A DNA stretch of 64,000 bases from assembly GCA_903823115.1 (NCBI GenBank), contig CAIJRN010000049.1:1-64000 (forward strand), given 5' to 3'. Under the pieces are notes generated by a model. It did no database searches, had not been told where the DNA came from, and worked only from the letters and a program-made list of their open reading frames with translations. Made by a program: the position numbers and the translations under genes. The stretch comes from an uncultured cyanobacterium. Its GTDB lineage: Bacteria > Cyanobacteriota > Cyanobacteriia > PCC-6307 > Cyanobiaceae. Position 1 is the stretch's first letter. Each line of letters begins with the position of its first letter. Positions 1 to 7,940 of the stretch are shown here, in pieces.

Positions 1-1
1 C

Positions 2-205
2 TCGATCGGCGGCGAAGAGGTGCCCCTCTCCGCCGACGGCACCTTCCGCATTCAGGTCCCCTTCCGCGACGGTCAGCAGCTCTATCCGATCGAGGCCCTC
101 GCCGCCGATGGCGAACAGCGACGCAACATCACCCTGGAGTTTCAGCGCACCACCCCCGAGGCCAACGTCAACAGCAAGGAAGCGGCCGTTCCCGACTGGT
201 TCTGA
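2..205 (+). CDS. DUF4912-type protein, C-terminal end (5' truncated by window edge)
   Basis: Only the last 67 residues are inside the window and the frame is open to the left edge. The visible part has a short beta-rich stretch (GTFRIQVPFRDGQQLYPIEA) followed by a charged tail ending in PDWF. This matches my recollection of the C-terminus of the cyanobacterial DUF4912 family, whose function is not established. The stop codon lies 4 bp from the stop of the next gene, which converges on it from the other strand. The family call rests on a short fragment. Confidence 0.6.
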   Translation, partial: SIGGEEVPLSADGTFRIQVPFRDGQQLYPIEALAADGEQRRNITLEFQRTTPEANVNSKEAAVPDWF

Positions 206-209
206 GTGT

Positions 210-1838
210 TCAGTCAGGGGCTGGCGCGGCCATCAACGCCGCGGCCAGTCTCTCCAGGAGGTCTTGATCATCCTGGCCGGCTGCAAGCGACAGGTCGGGG
301 CGATCAACACCATCACAGCCATCGGCATCGCTGGCCTCAGCCACCAGGGTTGAGGCCAGCTCACTGCGTTCCAGGGGATCGCGCAGCTCGATCTGCCGCT
401 CCAGTACCGCCAGATCGGCATCGGAGGGGTCCAGGCCCACGGCCTGACGGGCGCTGAGGCGCCGGCGGGCCAGCTCAGGCGAACAGCGGCAATCGAGAAT
501 CACGAAGCGGGCCCCGCAGCGGTCCGCCAGATCGGCGAAGCGATGGCGATGGCGGCGATCCAGAAAGGTGGCATCCACGATCAGCGACAGGCCCGCCCCC
601 AGGATGGCCTCGGCACACTGGGGCAGCTGGTTGCCGAACAGTTGCTCCGTGACTTCGGCGGCATAGAGATCACCGCTGCGGACCTCTCGGACGGGGAGTC
701 CCCAGAGCCCGAACAGGCGCTTGCGCTCCACATCGGAGCGCAGCCGGATCCAGCCGAGACGGCGGGCCAGGCGGCGGGCCAGATGGCTCTTGCCACTGCC
801 CGAGACCCCATGGGTGATCACCAGCACGGGGGTGGACGCGGTGGTGGTGGCTTCAGCCAGGGCCAGATAGGACTGGATCAACAGCTGCTGGCCGGAGAGC
901 TCGGCTGAGCTCAGATCAGCCTGCTGGAGCCTGAGGGCGGCCACCTTGGCGCGCACCAGCGCCCGGTAGACCAGGTACCAGCGCCAGCTCCGCAGGCCGG
1001 CGTAATCGCCGGTGAGCTCCAGCCAGCGGTTCAGCACCAGGGCTGCCAGGTCGCCGCGCTGACGCTGGCGCAGGTCCATCACCAGAAAAGCCAGGTCGCT
1101 GCTGGGGTCGATCCAGCGCAGAGGCGGGCTGAACTCAAGGCAGTCGAAGACGAGAATGCGCTCCTGCCAGAGGGCCATGTTGCCCAGATGCAGATCGCCG
1201 TGGCCTTCGCGAATCCAGCCGTTCAGCCGGCGAGCCTCAAACCAGGGCGCCAGCCGCTGCGCCTGTTCTTCGCTCCAGCGGCGCAGGCCCTCCAGGCGGG
1301 GATCGGCAGCGAGAACCCGTTCGAGCACATCGAGGTTGGCGATCGCGGGCGCACGAACCTGCTGGGCCGAACCGAATGGCTCCTGGCCGCTCGCCACGGC
1401 CGCACTGGCATGGAAGCCGGCCAGGGTGACCGCCAACTGCTCGAACAGCTCCTCCAGCGCGCCTGCCGCCAGATCCTGCCGCTGCAACACCGCCGGCAGC
1501 AGATCCTGCTGGCCGAACTGGCGCATCTGAACGGCCATCTCGATGATCGGCCCGTCGCCGCGAAAGCTGGCCGCAGCCGCCGGTCCATGGATCGGGCAGA
1601 GGCCCAGATAGAGCTCCGGCGCCAGACGGCGATTGAGGCGCAATTCCTCCTGGCAGAACTGCAGGCGCCGTTGGCGGGTGCTGAAGTCGACGAAGCCCAG
1701 ATTGACCGGCTTCTTGATCTTGTAGGCGTAGGCACCGGTGAGCAGCACCCAGGAGATGTGGGTTTCCAGCAGCGCGATCTCCGCCACCGGGTGGTCGTAG
1801 GCCTCGGGACGGAGCAGGGCGTCGATCAGGGGCTCCAT
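210..1838 (-). CDS. Two-domain kinase-like protein: aminoglycoside-phosphotransferase fold plus P-loop kinase
   Basis: A 542-residue fusion. The N-terminal half (about residues 1-330) is an APH/choline-kinase-like domain: the catalytic-loop motif HGDLHLGN is at 213-220 and the metal-binding FDCLEF follows at about 231-236. The C-terminal half (about 335-520) is a small P-loop kinase domain with Walker A GVSGSGKS at about 344-351 and a DATF motif. The same two-domain layout is common in bacteria, usually annotated as 'AAA family ATPase/phosphotransferase'; the substrate is unknown. It is convergent with the upstream fragment and is followed on the same strand by a TspO-like gene, from which it is separated by about 90 bp. 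Confidence 0.85.
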   Translation of the reverse strand: MEPLIDALLRPEAYDHPVAEIALLETHISWVLLTGAYAYKIKKPVNLGFVDFSTRQRRLQFCQEELRLNRRLAPELYLGLCPIHGPAAAASFRGDGPIIEMAVQMRQFGQQDLLPAVLQRQDLAAGALEELFEQLAVTLAGFHASAAVASGQEPFGSAQQVRAPAIANLDVLERVLAADPRLEGLRRWSEEQAQRLAPWFEARRLNGWIREGHGDLHLGNMALWQERILVFDCLEFSPPLRWIDPSSDLAFLVMDLRQRQRGDLAALVLNRWLELTGDYAGLRSWRWYLVYRALVRAKVAALRLQQADLSSAELSGQQLLIQSYLALAEATTTASTPVLVITHGVSGSGKSHLARRLARRLGWIRLRSDVERKRLFGLWGLPVREVRSGDLYAAEVTEQLFGNQLPQCAEAILGAGLSLIVDATFLDRRHRHRFADLADRCGARFVILDCRCSPELARRRLSARQAVGLDPSDADLAVLERQIELRDPLERSELASTLVAEASDADGCDGVDRPDLSLAAGQDDQDLLERLAAALMAAPAPD

Positions 1839-1926
1839 GGCAGGCCTGGTCAGGGAAGGGGGCGGCAGGGGACAGTTGGCAGCGGCGAGCAGGAGGGCGC
1901 TGGCTGGCCACTCAACGGCTGGCCGC

Positions 1927-2379
1927 TCAACAGCCCGGGTTGAGCTGGCGCATCTGCCAGGTGATCAGGGCTTCGAGTGGAGTCCAGCACAGGAACGGCA
2001 GCATCAACAGTGCGGATGACGGCGAGATCGAGATCAGCAACAGGGTGAGGATCAGCCCATAGCTCCAGCAGACCAGGCAAAGAATCGTGCCGGCCGACAG
2101 GCGGCGGGATCGGCACATCAGCCAGGTGTAACCCTCGACAAGACCGAGCAGCAGCACATAGGCCAACACCAGATTCCAGCTGCTGCGCACGCTCCAACTG
2201 ATCAAAGCCGACAGGTAGAAGCAGGCGAGGATCAGCAGCCAGATCATGGGGATGGAGGCCGAAAAAGTGACCCAGGGCGGACGGCGCAGCCCCTGATACC
2301 AGGCGAAGTCCTTGCGGGTGGGGTTGATCAGCAGGATCACCCCCTCCATCAGGATGAGGATCAGCAGCCAGGGAGGCAC
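1927..2379 (-). CDS. TspO/MBR-family membrane protein
   Basis: A 150-residue hydrophobic protein with about five predicted membrane helices. The order of features fits the TspO/MBR (peripheral benzodiazepine receptor) family: an N-terminal helix, a WYQGLRRPPW-like loop, then a late helix containing the aromatic stretch CWTPLEALITWQMRQLNP, which aligns with the family's C-terminal W-x-x-hydrophobic-Ax-x-x-x-x-x-N signature. TspO proteins bind tetrapyrroles and sterols and affect tetrapyrrole export and stress responses. That role would suit a chlorophyll-producing cell but is inference here. The conventional WxxYGL motif is altered, so this may be a divergent cyanobacterial subfamily. Confidence 0.7.
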   Translation of the reverse strand: MPPWLLILILMEGVILLINPTRKDFAWYQGLRRPPWVTFSASIPMIWLLILACFYLSALISWSVRSSWNLVLAYVLLLGLVEGYTWLMCRSRRLSAGTILCLVCWSYGLILTLLLISISPSSALLMLPFLCWTPLEALITWQMRQLNPGC

Positions 2380-3162
2380 GAGTTGCGATTCGGCGAGAGG
2401 TTGCTGAAACCAGCGGCATGAGCTGCGAGCCGGGTGGCGGGGAGCTGGGGAGCGCCGCCCGGGTGGATGGCTGTCCGGTGGGTTGGGATGGAGCTCAGAC
2501 CGGCACTGCTCCAGCCATGCCAGGGCAGGACAGGGACGCAGCAGGCTGTGGCGGCCTGCGACACCATCAGCATCCGAGCCTTGCAGAAGCGCCCAACCGG
2601 CAAGCGCTGGTCAATGCACAGGTCGAGGCACAAAGCGGGCTTGGCCAGGAAAGGCCTGAGCATCAAGAATCGAGCATCAACGCGATTCACTCTGACACCA
2701 ATCAGGGCAAAAGATGCAACATCGCTGGCAGGAGAGAGCTTAAGCGATGCTGAATATTTCAATCAAGACCGGCCACCGCTGGATCCTCTTTCGGAAGATT
2801 GGCTTGATCTTGATATGGAGCGATCGCAAGCACAGATCTGATCGAAATTAAGGCCAACGCATCCGATTGGTTCGTTAACTCTCCCGACAGCAAAAACGCA
2901 AGCCGGCGAAGACAAACGGACCTCGACGGGCAGGGCCGCCGCGCCCAGGGACTGGCGCAGGCGCGAGGCGAGCTGGACATGATCGCCGCGCTGCCTCAAC
3001 TGCCAATGCCAGGCACCCCAGCCAGGCACCCCCAGAAGGGACATCAGAGCCAAGGCGGGCGTCTCGGAGGGGAGCACGGGCGATGGGGACCACACACACC
3101 CTGCCAAGTGCCACCATGCGTCCCATCCACCGCCCGCGGCCCCCGTCCGCCCCCACAGCGCC
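2380..3162. other. Intergenic stretch without a convincing gene
   Basis: About 780 bp between the TspO-like gene and the next short ORF. Several overlapping open frames exist on both strands, but none has a family match, a consistent codon pattern or a good ribosome-binding site. The left part (2600-2880) is less GC-rich than its surroundings. A minus-strand frame around 2900-3060 (ending near VEVRLSSPACVFAVGRV) looks weakly protein-like and could be the remnant of a lost gene. Confidence 0.5.
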
Positions 3163-3276
3163 ATGGCCTTGCCCGACCGCCCCAGACCCGCCTGGCTCAA
3201 CTGGCTGATCCTGCTGGCCTTCCTCTGGTCCTCCTGGCAACTGGCCGGCCTCTGGTTGCAGCGTTTTCACGGTTGA
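3163..3276 (+). CDS. Possible 37-residue single-span membrane protein
   Basis: A short ATG-started frame encoding 37 residues: a basic, proline-rich N-terminus (MALPDRPRPAW), one hydrophobic helix of about 20 residues (LNWLILLAFLWSSWQLAGLW) and a short basic tail ending FHG. Picocyanobacteria encode many such one-helix proteins, some of them photosystem or NDH accessory subunits. This one is not recognised as any of them. It converges on the next gene with a 19-bp gap. Its length makes chance occurrence possible. Confidence 0.4.
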   Translation: MALPDRPRPAWLNWLILLAFLWSSWQLAGLWLQRFHG

Positions 3277-3295
3277 GGGGCCGTCGGGTCGGGTT

Positions 3296-3535
3296 TCAGA
3301 GTTCGAGTTGGTAGCCGGCTCCCCGCATCCAGCGCTCGAATTCGATCACCACCAACTCATTGGGACAATCGATCAGAGAGAGGTTTCTGACCGTGCAATC
3401 CCCGTGGCCACCGTGATGCAGGGTCAGCAGGAATTGCTCGCCACTGAGACCGCAAATTTCGGGATCACTGCGCACCACGACATCGAGTGCGGCTCCCAGC
3501 CGCGCGACACGGCGGCGCAGATCGGACCAGGTCAT
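3296..3535 (-). CDS. Hypothetical protein, 79 residues
   Basis: Start chosen at MTWSDLRRRVARL; a longer frame exists upstream but adds only low-complexity residues. The protein is mixed alpha/beta in appearance with two internal cysteines (EICGL and DCPNEL) and ends MRGAGYQLEL. No family is recognised. It is the third gene of a same-strand run after the DUF3038 and DUF4335 genes, about 100 bp downstream of the latter, so it may be co-transcribed with them. Confidence 0.5.
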   Translation of the reverse strand: MTWSDLRRRVARLGAALDVVVRSDPEICGLSGEQFLLTLHHGGHGDCTVRNLSLIDCPNELVVIEFERWMRGAGYQLEL

Positions 3536-3639
3536 CAGCTTCCTCCCAGGTCCAATCCATGGACCCGCTCCCACTCTCTCATCAGGGCTTGCCGATCAAG
3601 GCTGAGGACGAGCGCCTCCCCTCTCCGCGGCCTGCTGAA

Positions 3640-4239
3640 TCAGGGTTTGCCGGCTGCGGCCGCCGCCGGCGCCGTGGGGGCAGGAGCTGGCGGGGGCGGC
3701 GGCACGATCAGGGCCACAGCGGCGGCCGCGGCCAGGGCTGCCAGTCCGGCCACCGGTGCCGCCAGGCGGCGCTGCAGGGGCAGGCGCTCAGCCAACTCCC
3801 GCTGCCGCAGGGGCACGGGCTGGGGCACGGTCAGCTGAAGCTGCAGCCTGGGGTCCAGCCGCAGACTGTCGAGCACCCGCACCAGATCGGCGAGCTCGGC
3901 GTCATCGAGCTCCACCACCAGGGAGGGGTTGCCCGCCTGGCGACTGCGCAGTTCGAGCCGATGGCCGCCAGCGCTGTCAGGTTCGATCTGAACGGGCTGA
4001 TCCTCGCTGCCAAAGCGTCGGCCGACGCCACTGATCAGATGGCGGGCATAGGGAAGCACCACCTCCATCAACGCCAGCAGATGCTCCCGCTCCCCCTCCA
4101 GTTCGGGACGGCCCATCCACTCCAACCGCCAGCCCGTGATGATCCCCACCGTGCCCGGAGCCTGGCCGGCGGAGACATCGGGGAAACCATCGACCTGAAG
4201 CCGACAGCTGAGCTGATCGTGGCGGAGGGTCTGTTTCAT
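3640..4239 (-). CDS. DUF4335-family cyanobacterial protein
   Basis: About 199 residues from the chosen start MKQTLRHDQLSC; a start six codons upstream is possible. The N-terminal and middle part (FPDVSAGQAPGTVGIITGWR; a conserved ALMEVVLPYARHLISGVGRRFG block; DDAELADLVRVLDSLRLDPR) fits the DUF4335 family as I know it from cyanobacteria. The C-terminus has one hydrophobic alanine-rich helix followed by a proline/alanine tail, suggesting a C-terminal membrane anchor. It lies 59 bp downstream of the DUF3038 gene, and these two families are commonly neighbours. No biochemical function is known. Confidence 0.8.
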   Translation of the reverse strand: MKQTLRHDQLSCRLQVDGFPDVSAGQAPGTVGIITGWRLEWMGRPELEGEREHLLALMEVVLPYARHLISGVGRRFGSEDQPVQIEPDSAGGHRLELRSRQAGNPSLVVELDDAELADLVRVLDSLRLDPRLQLQLTVPQPVPLRQRELAERLPLQRRLAAPVAGLAALAAAAAVALIVPPPPPAPAPTAPAAAAAGKP

Positions 4240-4298
4240 CAGGGCACTCTGAAGCATCGGATTGGCCGGATCGGCGGCGGAGATCGGATCGGCCGCGC

Positions 4299-4841
4299 CT
4301 AGGCGGCGGCATCCAGCAGGCTGGCCCGGAGCCGCTCGAAACCTCCCTCACCGGCCGCCAGGGAGAGACTGCGCACCATGTGGCGCCGTTCGACGGCACC
4401 GAGTTCGGGATCGAGCAGCTGTTGCACGCCACTGCGACGGGGATTCATGCGCTCGCGGATCAGCTCGGCGAGGCGATCCTGAAACAACTGCCAGCGCTGG
4501 GCCAGCAGCTCCGGTGCCTCGCTGTTGGACAGCAGGGTGCGCAACATCGGATAGAGGCGATCGGCCATCTGGCAGAGAATCCGGATCAGAGCATCGGTTT
4601 CGCTGACGGAGATCGGACCGCGACGGCAGGCGCGCCGCAGGGGATTGTGACAACGCCGCTTCCAGAGCTCGACCCGATTGGGGAAGAGGTCGGCAAAGCC
4701 GAGTTGCTGGCACATCCAGACCATCGCTTCGCCGCCATTGAGGTCGAGGGCCTCAAGCGCCAGAAGCAACAGATCAAGGCGCTCCAGCCCCCGTCGCGGC
4801 AGGGGACGGGAAAGATGGGACTGGGAGGGAGCCTGGGTCAT
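4299..4841 (-). CDS. DUF3038-family cyanobacterial protein
   Basis: A 180-residue, mostly helical soluble protein. Diagnostic stretches are GLERLDLLLLALEALDLNGG near the N-terminus, an arginine-rich centre (NPLRRACRRGPIS) and the C-terminal block containing RMNPRRSGVQQLLDPELGAV. These match the cyanobacterial DUF3038 family. It is transcribed away from apt across an 83-bp intergenic region and is first in a likely three-gene unit with the DUF4335 gene and a small hypothetical. The function is unknown. Confidence 0.8.
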   Translation of the reverse strand: MTQAPSQSHLSRPLPRRGLERLDLLLLALEALDLNGGEAMVWMCQQLGFADLFPNRVELWKRRCHNPLRRACRRGPISVSETDALIRILCQMADRLYPMLRTLLSNSEAPELLAQRWQLFQDRLAELIRERMNPRRSGVQQLLDPELGAVERRHMVRSLSLAAGEGGFERLRASLLDAAA

Positions 4842-4924
4842 GGCTGCGATGATGCCAGCAGCGGGGGTGATCCGTCACCCGTAGCGTCCAGCCCGAAGTC
4901 CGTTCACCAGCCGTTGCCCCTTCG

Positions 4925-5794
4925 ATGATCGCCAGCGTCGCCTCGATCGATCTGCGCCAGTTTGTGCGAGAAATCCCCGATTTCCCCAAGCCGGGCATCC
5001 TGTTTCGCGACCTGACGCCGTTGATGCGCGATAGCGACGTCTGGCAGGAGGTGATCCGCCGGCTGGCCGTCCAGTGTGAGCCGCTGCAGCCCGATCTGAT
5101 TGTCGGGATCGAGTCTCGCGGCTTCATTGTCGGGATGGCCCTGTCCATGGCCATGGGCCTGGGCTTCGTGCCGATCCGCAAGCCCGGCAAACTGCCTGGC
5201 CCCTTGCATCACGTCGACTACGACCTCGAATACGGCAGTGACAGGCTCGAGATCCAGAGGGATGCCTTCGTCACGATCACGCCATCGGCGACAACGATCG
5301 AGGAAGGACAGGTCCTGACCACCACCGTCAGCACCACCGCGATTCCCCCGGGCACCACCCTCCATTACGCCCTCAGCGGCAAGGGCATCAACGCCGCCGA
5401 CTTCGCCGCCGGCAAGCTCAACGGCGAGCAAACCGTCGGGATCGACGGCAGCTTCCGTTTCTCCCACGCGATCGCCAACGACGAGTTCACCGAGGGGCCC
5501 GAAGTTCTCGAGATCCGGATCTTCGCCGACAGAGGCCACACCCATCAGCTGGGCGCCACGGCCTTCGTGACCATCAACGACAGCTCCACCTCACCCTCCT
5601 GCGCCGGCAAACGGGTGCTGGTGGTCGACGATCTGCTGGCCACCGGTGGCACCGCCGCCGCCGCTGGGGAGCTGGTGACCGTGGCGGGCGGCAGCCTCTG
5701 TGGCTTCGCCTTCGTGATCGAACTGGCCGGACTCCATGGCCGCCGGAAACTGCCGGACGGGGTGCCAGTGGATTCACTCGTGGCCTACGCGTGA
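4925..5794 (+). CDS. apt: Adenine phosphoribosyltransferase interrupted in frame by a Calx-beta-like domain
   Basis: A 289-residue product where APRT is normally about 170. Residues 1-114 are the APRT N-terminal part: the start region ([17 protein letters not shown]), VGIESRGFI, and the flexible loop RKPGKLPGP followed by [13 protein letters not shown]. Residues about 227-289 are the APRT C-terminal part with the PRPP-binding loop [14 protein letters not shown] at 231-244. Between them, residues about 115-226 are unrelated: a beta-rich segment with [21 protein letters not shown] and a [10 protein letters not shown] end, typical of Calx-beta-type repeats. APRT converts adenine plus PRPP to AMP. 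All APRT motifs are present, so activity may be retained because the insert sits in the turn just before the PRPP-loop strand. Confidence 0.9.
   Translation: MIASVASIDLRQFVREIPDFPKPGILFRDLTPLMRDSDVWQEVIRRLAVQCEPLQPDLIVGIESRGFIVGMALSMAMGLGFVPIRKPGKLPGPLHHVDYDLEYGSDRLEIQRDAFVTITPSATTIEEGQVLTTTVSTTAIPPGTTLHYALSGKGINAADFAAGKLNGEQTVGIDGSFRFSHAIANDEFTEGPEVLEIRIFADRGHTHQLGATAFVTINDSSTSPSCAGKRVLVVDDLLATGGTAAAAGELVTVAGGSLCGFAFVIELAGLHGRRKLPDGVPVDSLVAYA
5267..5602 (+). other. Inserted Calx-beta-like domain within apt
   Basis: A segment of about 336 bp with no counterpart in normal apt. It encodes one repeat unit of the sort found in tandem in large secreted cyanobacterial proteins: an N-terminal [12 protein letters not shown], a central [17 protein letters not shown], an acidic [14 protein letters not shown] (the calcium-site region of Calx-beta domains) and a C-terminal AFVTIND. 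Near-identical direct repeats lie at its two ends (gccttcgtcacgatca and gccttcgtgaccatca). They may be intrinsic to the repeat unit or a trace of the recombination that placed it here. Confidence 0.8.
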
Positions 5795-5804
5795 GCCGGC
5801 GGCT

Positions 5805-6020
5805 TCAGGGCCGCTGATCCTGCCAGTCGAGCACCTGGCCCAGCTGCTCCAGCGTGATCAGGCCATAGCGCCAGAGCACCACCGGCAGGGGGGCCTGCTC
5901 CAGCTGGGCCTGCTTGAGGCCCAGGTCCAGGGCGCTGTCGCTGAGGCCGATCTGATGGCGCAGGTACTGCAGCAGCGCTGCCGGCGGCAGGGACTGGGGG
6001 GAGGAACTGATCACCATCAT
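5805..6020 (-). CDS. DUF2949-family small protein
   Basis: A protein of about 71 residues from the chosen start MMVISSSPQSL. The core YLRHQIGLSDSALDLGLKQA, then APLPVVLWRYGLITLEQLGQ, then VLDWQ is characteristic of the cyanobacterial DUF2949 family. In this family a short helical domain resembles the PilB/GspE N-terminal (MshEN-like) fold, but its role is not established. The gene converges on apt with a 10-bp gap between stops. Confidence 0.75.
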   Translation of the reverse strand: MMVISSSPQSLPPAALLQYLRHQIGLSDSALDLGLKQAQLEQAPLPVVLWRYGLITLEQLGQVLDWQDQRP

Positions 6021-6054
6021 CCCGGCTGTGATCGCCACAGGCTGAGCCGATCTT

Positions 6055-7257
6055 TCACTCTGGCCGGCTGGCCTGGATCGCACAAGGTCCGCTGGTCATC
6101 ACCGCCAGGGCGAGGCGCCGCAGCGGCTGGAAGCGGCCCAGCAGTCCCAGGGCCAGACGACGCAGCGGCAGCAGCACCGGTGAGCGGCTGGAGAAGATCC
6201 GAACCAGCAGATCGGTGACCAGCAGGGTGAGCAGCAGATCGGGCCAGCGGCGGCGCCCGTAGGCGGCGCCCAGGCGGCGGGGATCGAGCTCCCCGCGGCT
6301 GGCCCTGCGGGCCAGCCGGTGCAGCACCGCCACATCGCGCCAGCAGAGATTGAGACCCTGGCCGCCGACCGGATGGCAGCGATGGGCGCTCTCCCCCACC
6401 AGCAGGGTGCCCTGGCGGTGCAGGCGCTGGGCGATCAACAGCTCCACCGCGAAGGTCCGGGGTTGATCGAGCAGCGCATCGGGCTGGAAGCGATCCGGCA
6501 GCGCCGCCGCCAGGCGATCGAGGAAGGCGCTGGCCGAAAGGCTTTCCAACTGGCGGCAGCGGGCCGCTGGGGCACTCCAGACCAGCTGGAAGCGTTGCGC
6601 GCCCAGGGGCAGCACGGCAAAAGGGCCCTCCGAACGCAACAGCTCCCAGGCCTGGTTGTCCGCGGCGCCGCGTAGAGCCACGGTCGCCGTCAGACAGGCC
6701 TGGCCATAGGGACGGCGCCAGCAGCCGATGCCGAGGCGGCGCCGGGTGGGCGAATCGGGCCCATCGGCCGCAATCACCAGATCGAGGCGCCGCTGCGGGT
6801 CCGGGATGGGGCTGGAGCCCAGCTGCAGGCTGACCCCAGCCGATGAACCCAGTCGCCGCAACAGGAGTGTCATCAGCTCGTCGTGGCGGCCGATCCAGCC
6901 GATGGCGGCCATGCGCTTGCTGGCCTGGTGGCGATTCAGATCGGCCAGGCCGAAGGCCAGCGATTGCTGTACGCCCAGATCCCAGAGCTGAAGCTCGTCA
7001 AAGGGAACCAGCTGCGGCTCGATCCAGGTCCACAGATCGAGACGCTCAAGCAGCTCGCGGCTGGACTGATTGAAGGCGTAGGCCCGCTGGCGCCGGCACA
7101 GGGCCTCGGCGTCGAGGGGATCGCAGAGTTCCACCGTCCAACCGGCATCCACCAGGGCCAGAGCCGCCAGAGCCCCGGTGGGGCCGGCGCCGAGAACCCT
7201 GGCGACAAGTCCAGCGGCAGGCACCCGGCGAGCGAACCGGGAGGGAGCGGCAACCAC
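6055..7257 (-). CDS. FAD-dependent monooxygenase, UbiH/COQ6 type
   Basis: About 400 residues from a GTG start at 7257. A TTG at 7302 would lengthen it but overlaps a terminator hairpin, so it is less likely. An N-terminal dinucleotide-binding GAGPTGALAALAL motif, a central DLVIAADGPDSPTRR (the second FAD/NADPH motif) and GESAHRCHPVGGQGLNL (third FAD-binding motif) define the aromatic flavin hydroxylase family. In cyanobacteria the UbiH homologue has been proposed to act in plastoquinone or other prenylquinone synthesis; the substrate here is not shown. The extreme C-terminus is basic and hydrophobic, fitting peripheral membrane association. Confidence 0.8.
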   Translation of the reverse strand: MVAAPSRFARRVPAAGLVARVLGAGPTGALAALALVDAGWTVELCDPLDAEALCRRQRAYAFNQSSRELLERLDLWTWIEPQLVPFDELQLWDLGVQQSLAFGLADLNRHQASKRMAAIGWIGRHDELMTLLLRRLGSSAGVSLQLGSSPIPDPQRRLDLVIAADGPDSPTRRRLGIGCWRRPYGQACLTATVALRGAADNQAWELLRSEGPFAVLPLGAQRFQLVWSAPAARCRQLESLSASAFLDRLAAALPDRFQPDALLDQPRTFAVELLIAQRLHRQGTLLVGESAHRCHPVGGQGLNLCWRDVAVLHRLARRASRGELDPRRLGAAYGRRRWPDLLLTLLVTDLLVRIFSSRSPVLLPLRRLALGLLGRFQPLRRLALAVMTSGPCAIQASRPE

Positions 7258-7287
7258 GGACGGGGAAGGGACGAAGGTCAGGGGACA

Positions 7288-7320
7288 GCAAAAGCGCCGC
7301 AACAGAGTCTGCTGCGGCGC
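7288..7320 (-). terminator. Rho-independent terminator downstream of the hli gene
   Basis: An 8-bp perfect stem, GCGCCGCA (7294-7301) with TGCGGCGC (7313-7320), followed on the minus strand by a T-rich tract (CTTTTG). It lies about 115 bp past the hli stop codon and just upstream of the chosen UbiH-like start, so it would end hli transcripts before the next gene. Confidence 0.65.
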
Positions 7321-7436
7321 GATGCGATCAGGTCAGTTCAATCAGATGCCTGATGCCTGGGCTCTTCAAGCTGGGGCCGTTTCAACTTTGAGGCTGAAAC
7401 GGCTGAGCCGGCTCGACTGTTTGAACCCGACCGGAA

Positions 7437-7697
7437 TCAGCCGATGCCGAGCAGGCCGCGGGTGAAGGCTTCGCCGCCAAGGGCGAACTCGGTGGCCAGC
7501 AGGGCGATGAAACCGAGCATGGCCATGCGGCCGTTGAGCTTTTCAGCGCGCAGGTGGAAGCCCCAGCCGCTCTCAGCACTGACGACTTCCATGCGGGGCT
7601 CGGTGGCGAAGGCATTGAGGCGGCCGCCGTCTTCGGTGGTGACGGTGGCGCCGCGGATGACGGCGGAAGCGGCAGCGGTGGCAGGGGCTTGAGCCAT
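7437..7697 (-). CDS. hli: High-light-inducible protein (Hli/Scp), one-helix chlorophyll-binding
   Basis: An 86-residue protein. The C-terminal half holds the single LHC-type helix with the chlorophyll-ligand signature: E52, N55 and R57 in [13 protein letters not shown], continuing to LATEFALGG. Hli proteins dimerise in the thylakoid membrane and protect photosystem II assembly intermediates by quenching excess energy. The N-terminus is alanine-rich and longer than in the smallest Hlips. The start is the ATG at 7697; a longer frame upstream has no family similarity. A terminator follows, so it is probably a single-gene transcript, usually light- and stress-induced in cyanobacteria. Confidence 0.92.
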   Translation of the reverse strand: MAQAPATAAASAVIRGATVTTEDGGRLNAFATEPRMEVVSAESGWGFHLRAEKLNGRMAMLGFIALLATEFALGGEAFTRGLLGIG

Positions 7698-7940
7698 GGA
7701 GAACCTTGCGATGTGTGAAGGAACTGTAACGCAATGTTGCGGGTTTGGCGCAAGCGACTCCGAATCCACTGGCTTCAAGGCGCAGAACGCAGCTCACCAT
7801 TGGCCCGGGCTCCCATTGGGCTGCGGGGGGCAGGTCACGGAGCCCGCACCTGAGGCCACCGTGATCAGCGGCGGCGCAGCCTTCTGGATCATCAGGCAGC
7901 TTCAGGTCACGGCCAGCACCAGCCGAAGATCGACGGCCCT

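Noticed and set aside
210..457. Plus-strand frames over the first kinase gene
   Set aside because: They lie inside the well-supported minus-strand two-domain kinase gene.
2763..3200. Minus-strand frame with a protein-like stretch near 2900-3060
   Set aside because: No family, no good start and erratic composition on both sides; noted only as a possible remnant.
7258..7302. Longer UbiH-like protein starting at the TTG at 7302
   Set aside because: That start lies within a terminator hairpin serving the upstream hli gene and adds no conserved sequence; the GTG at 7257 is preferred.
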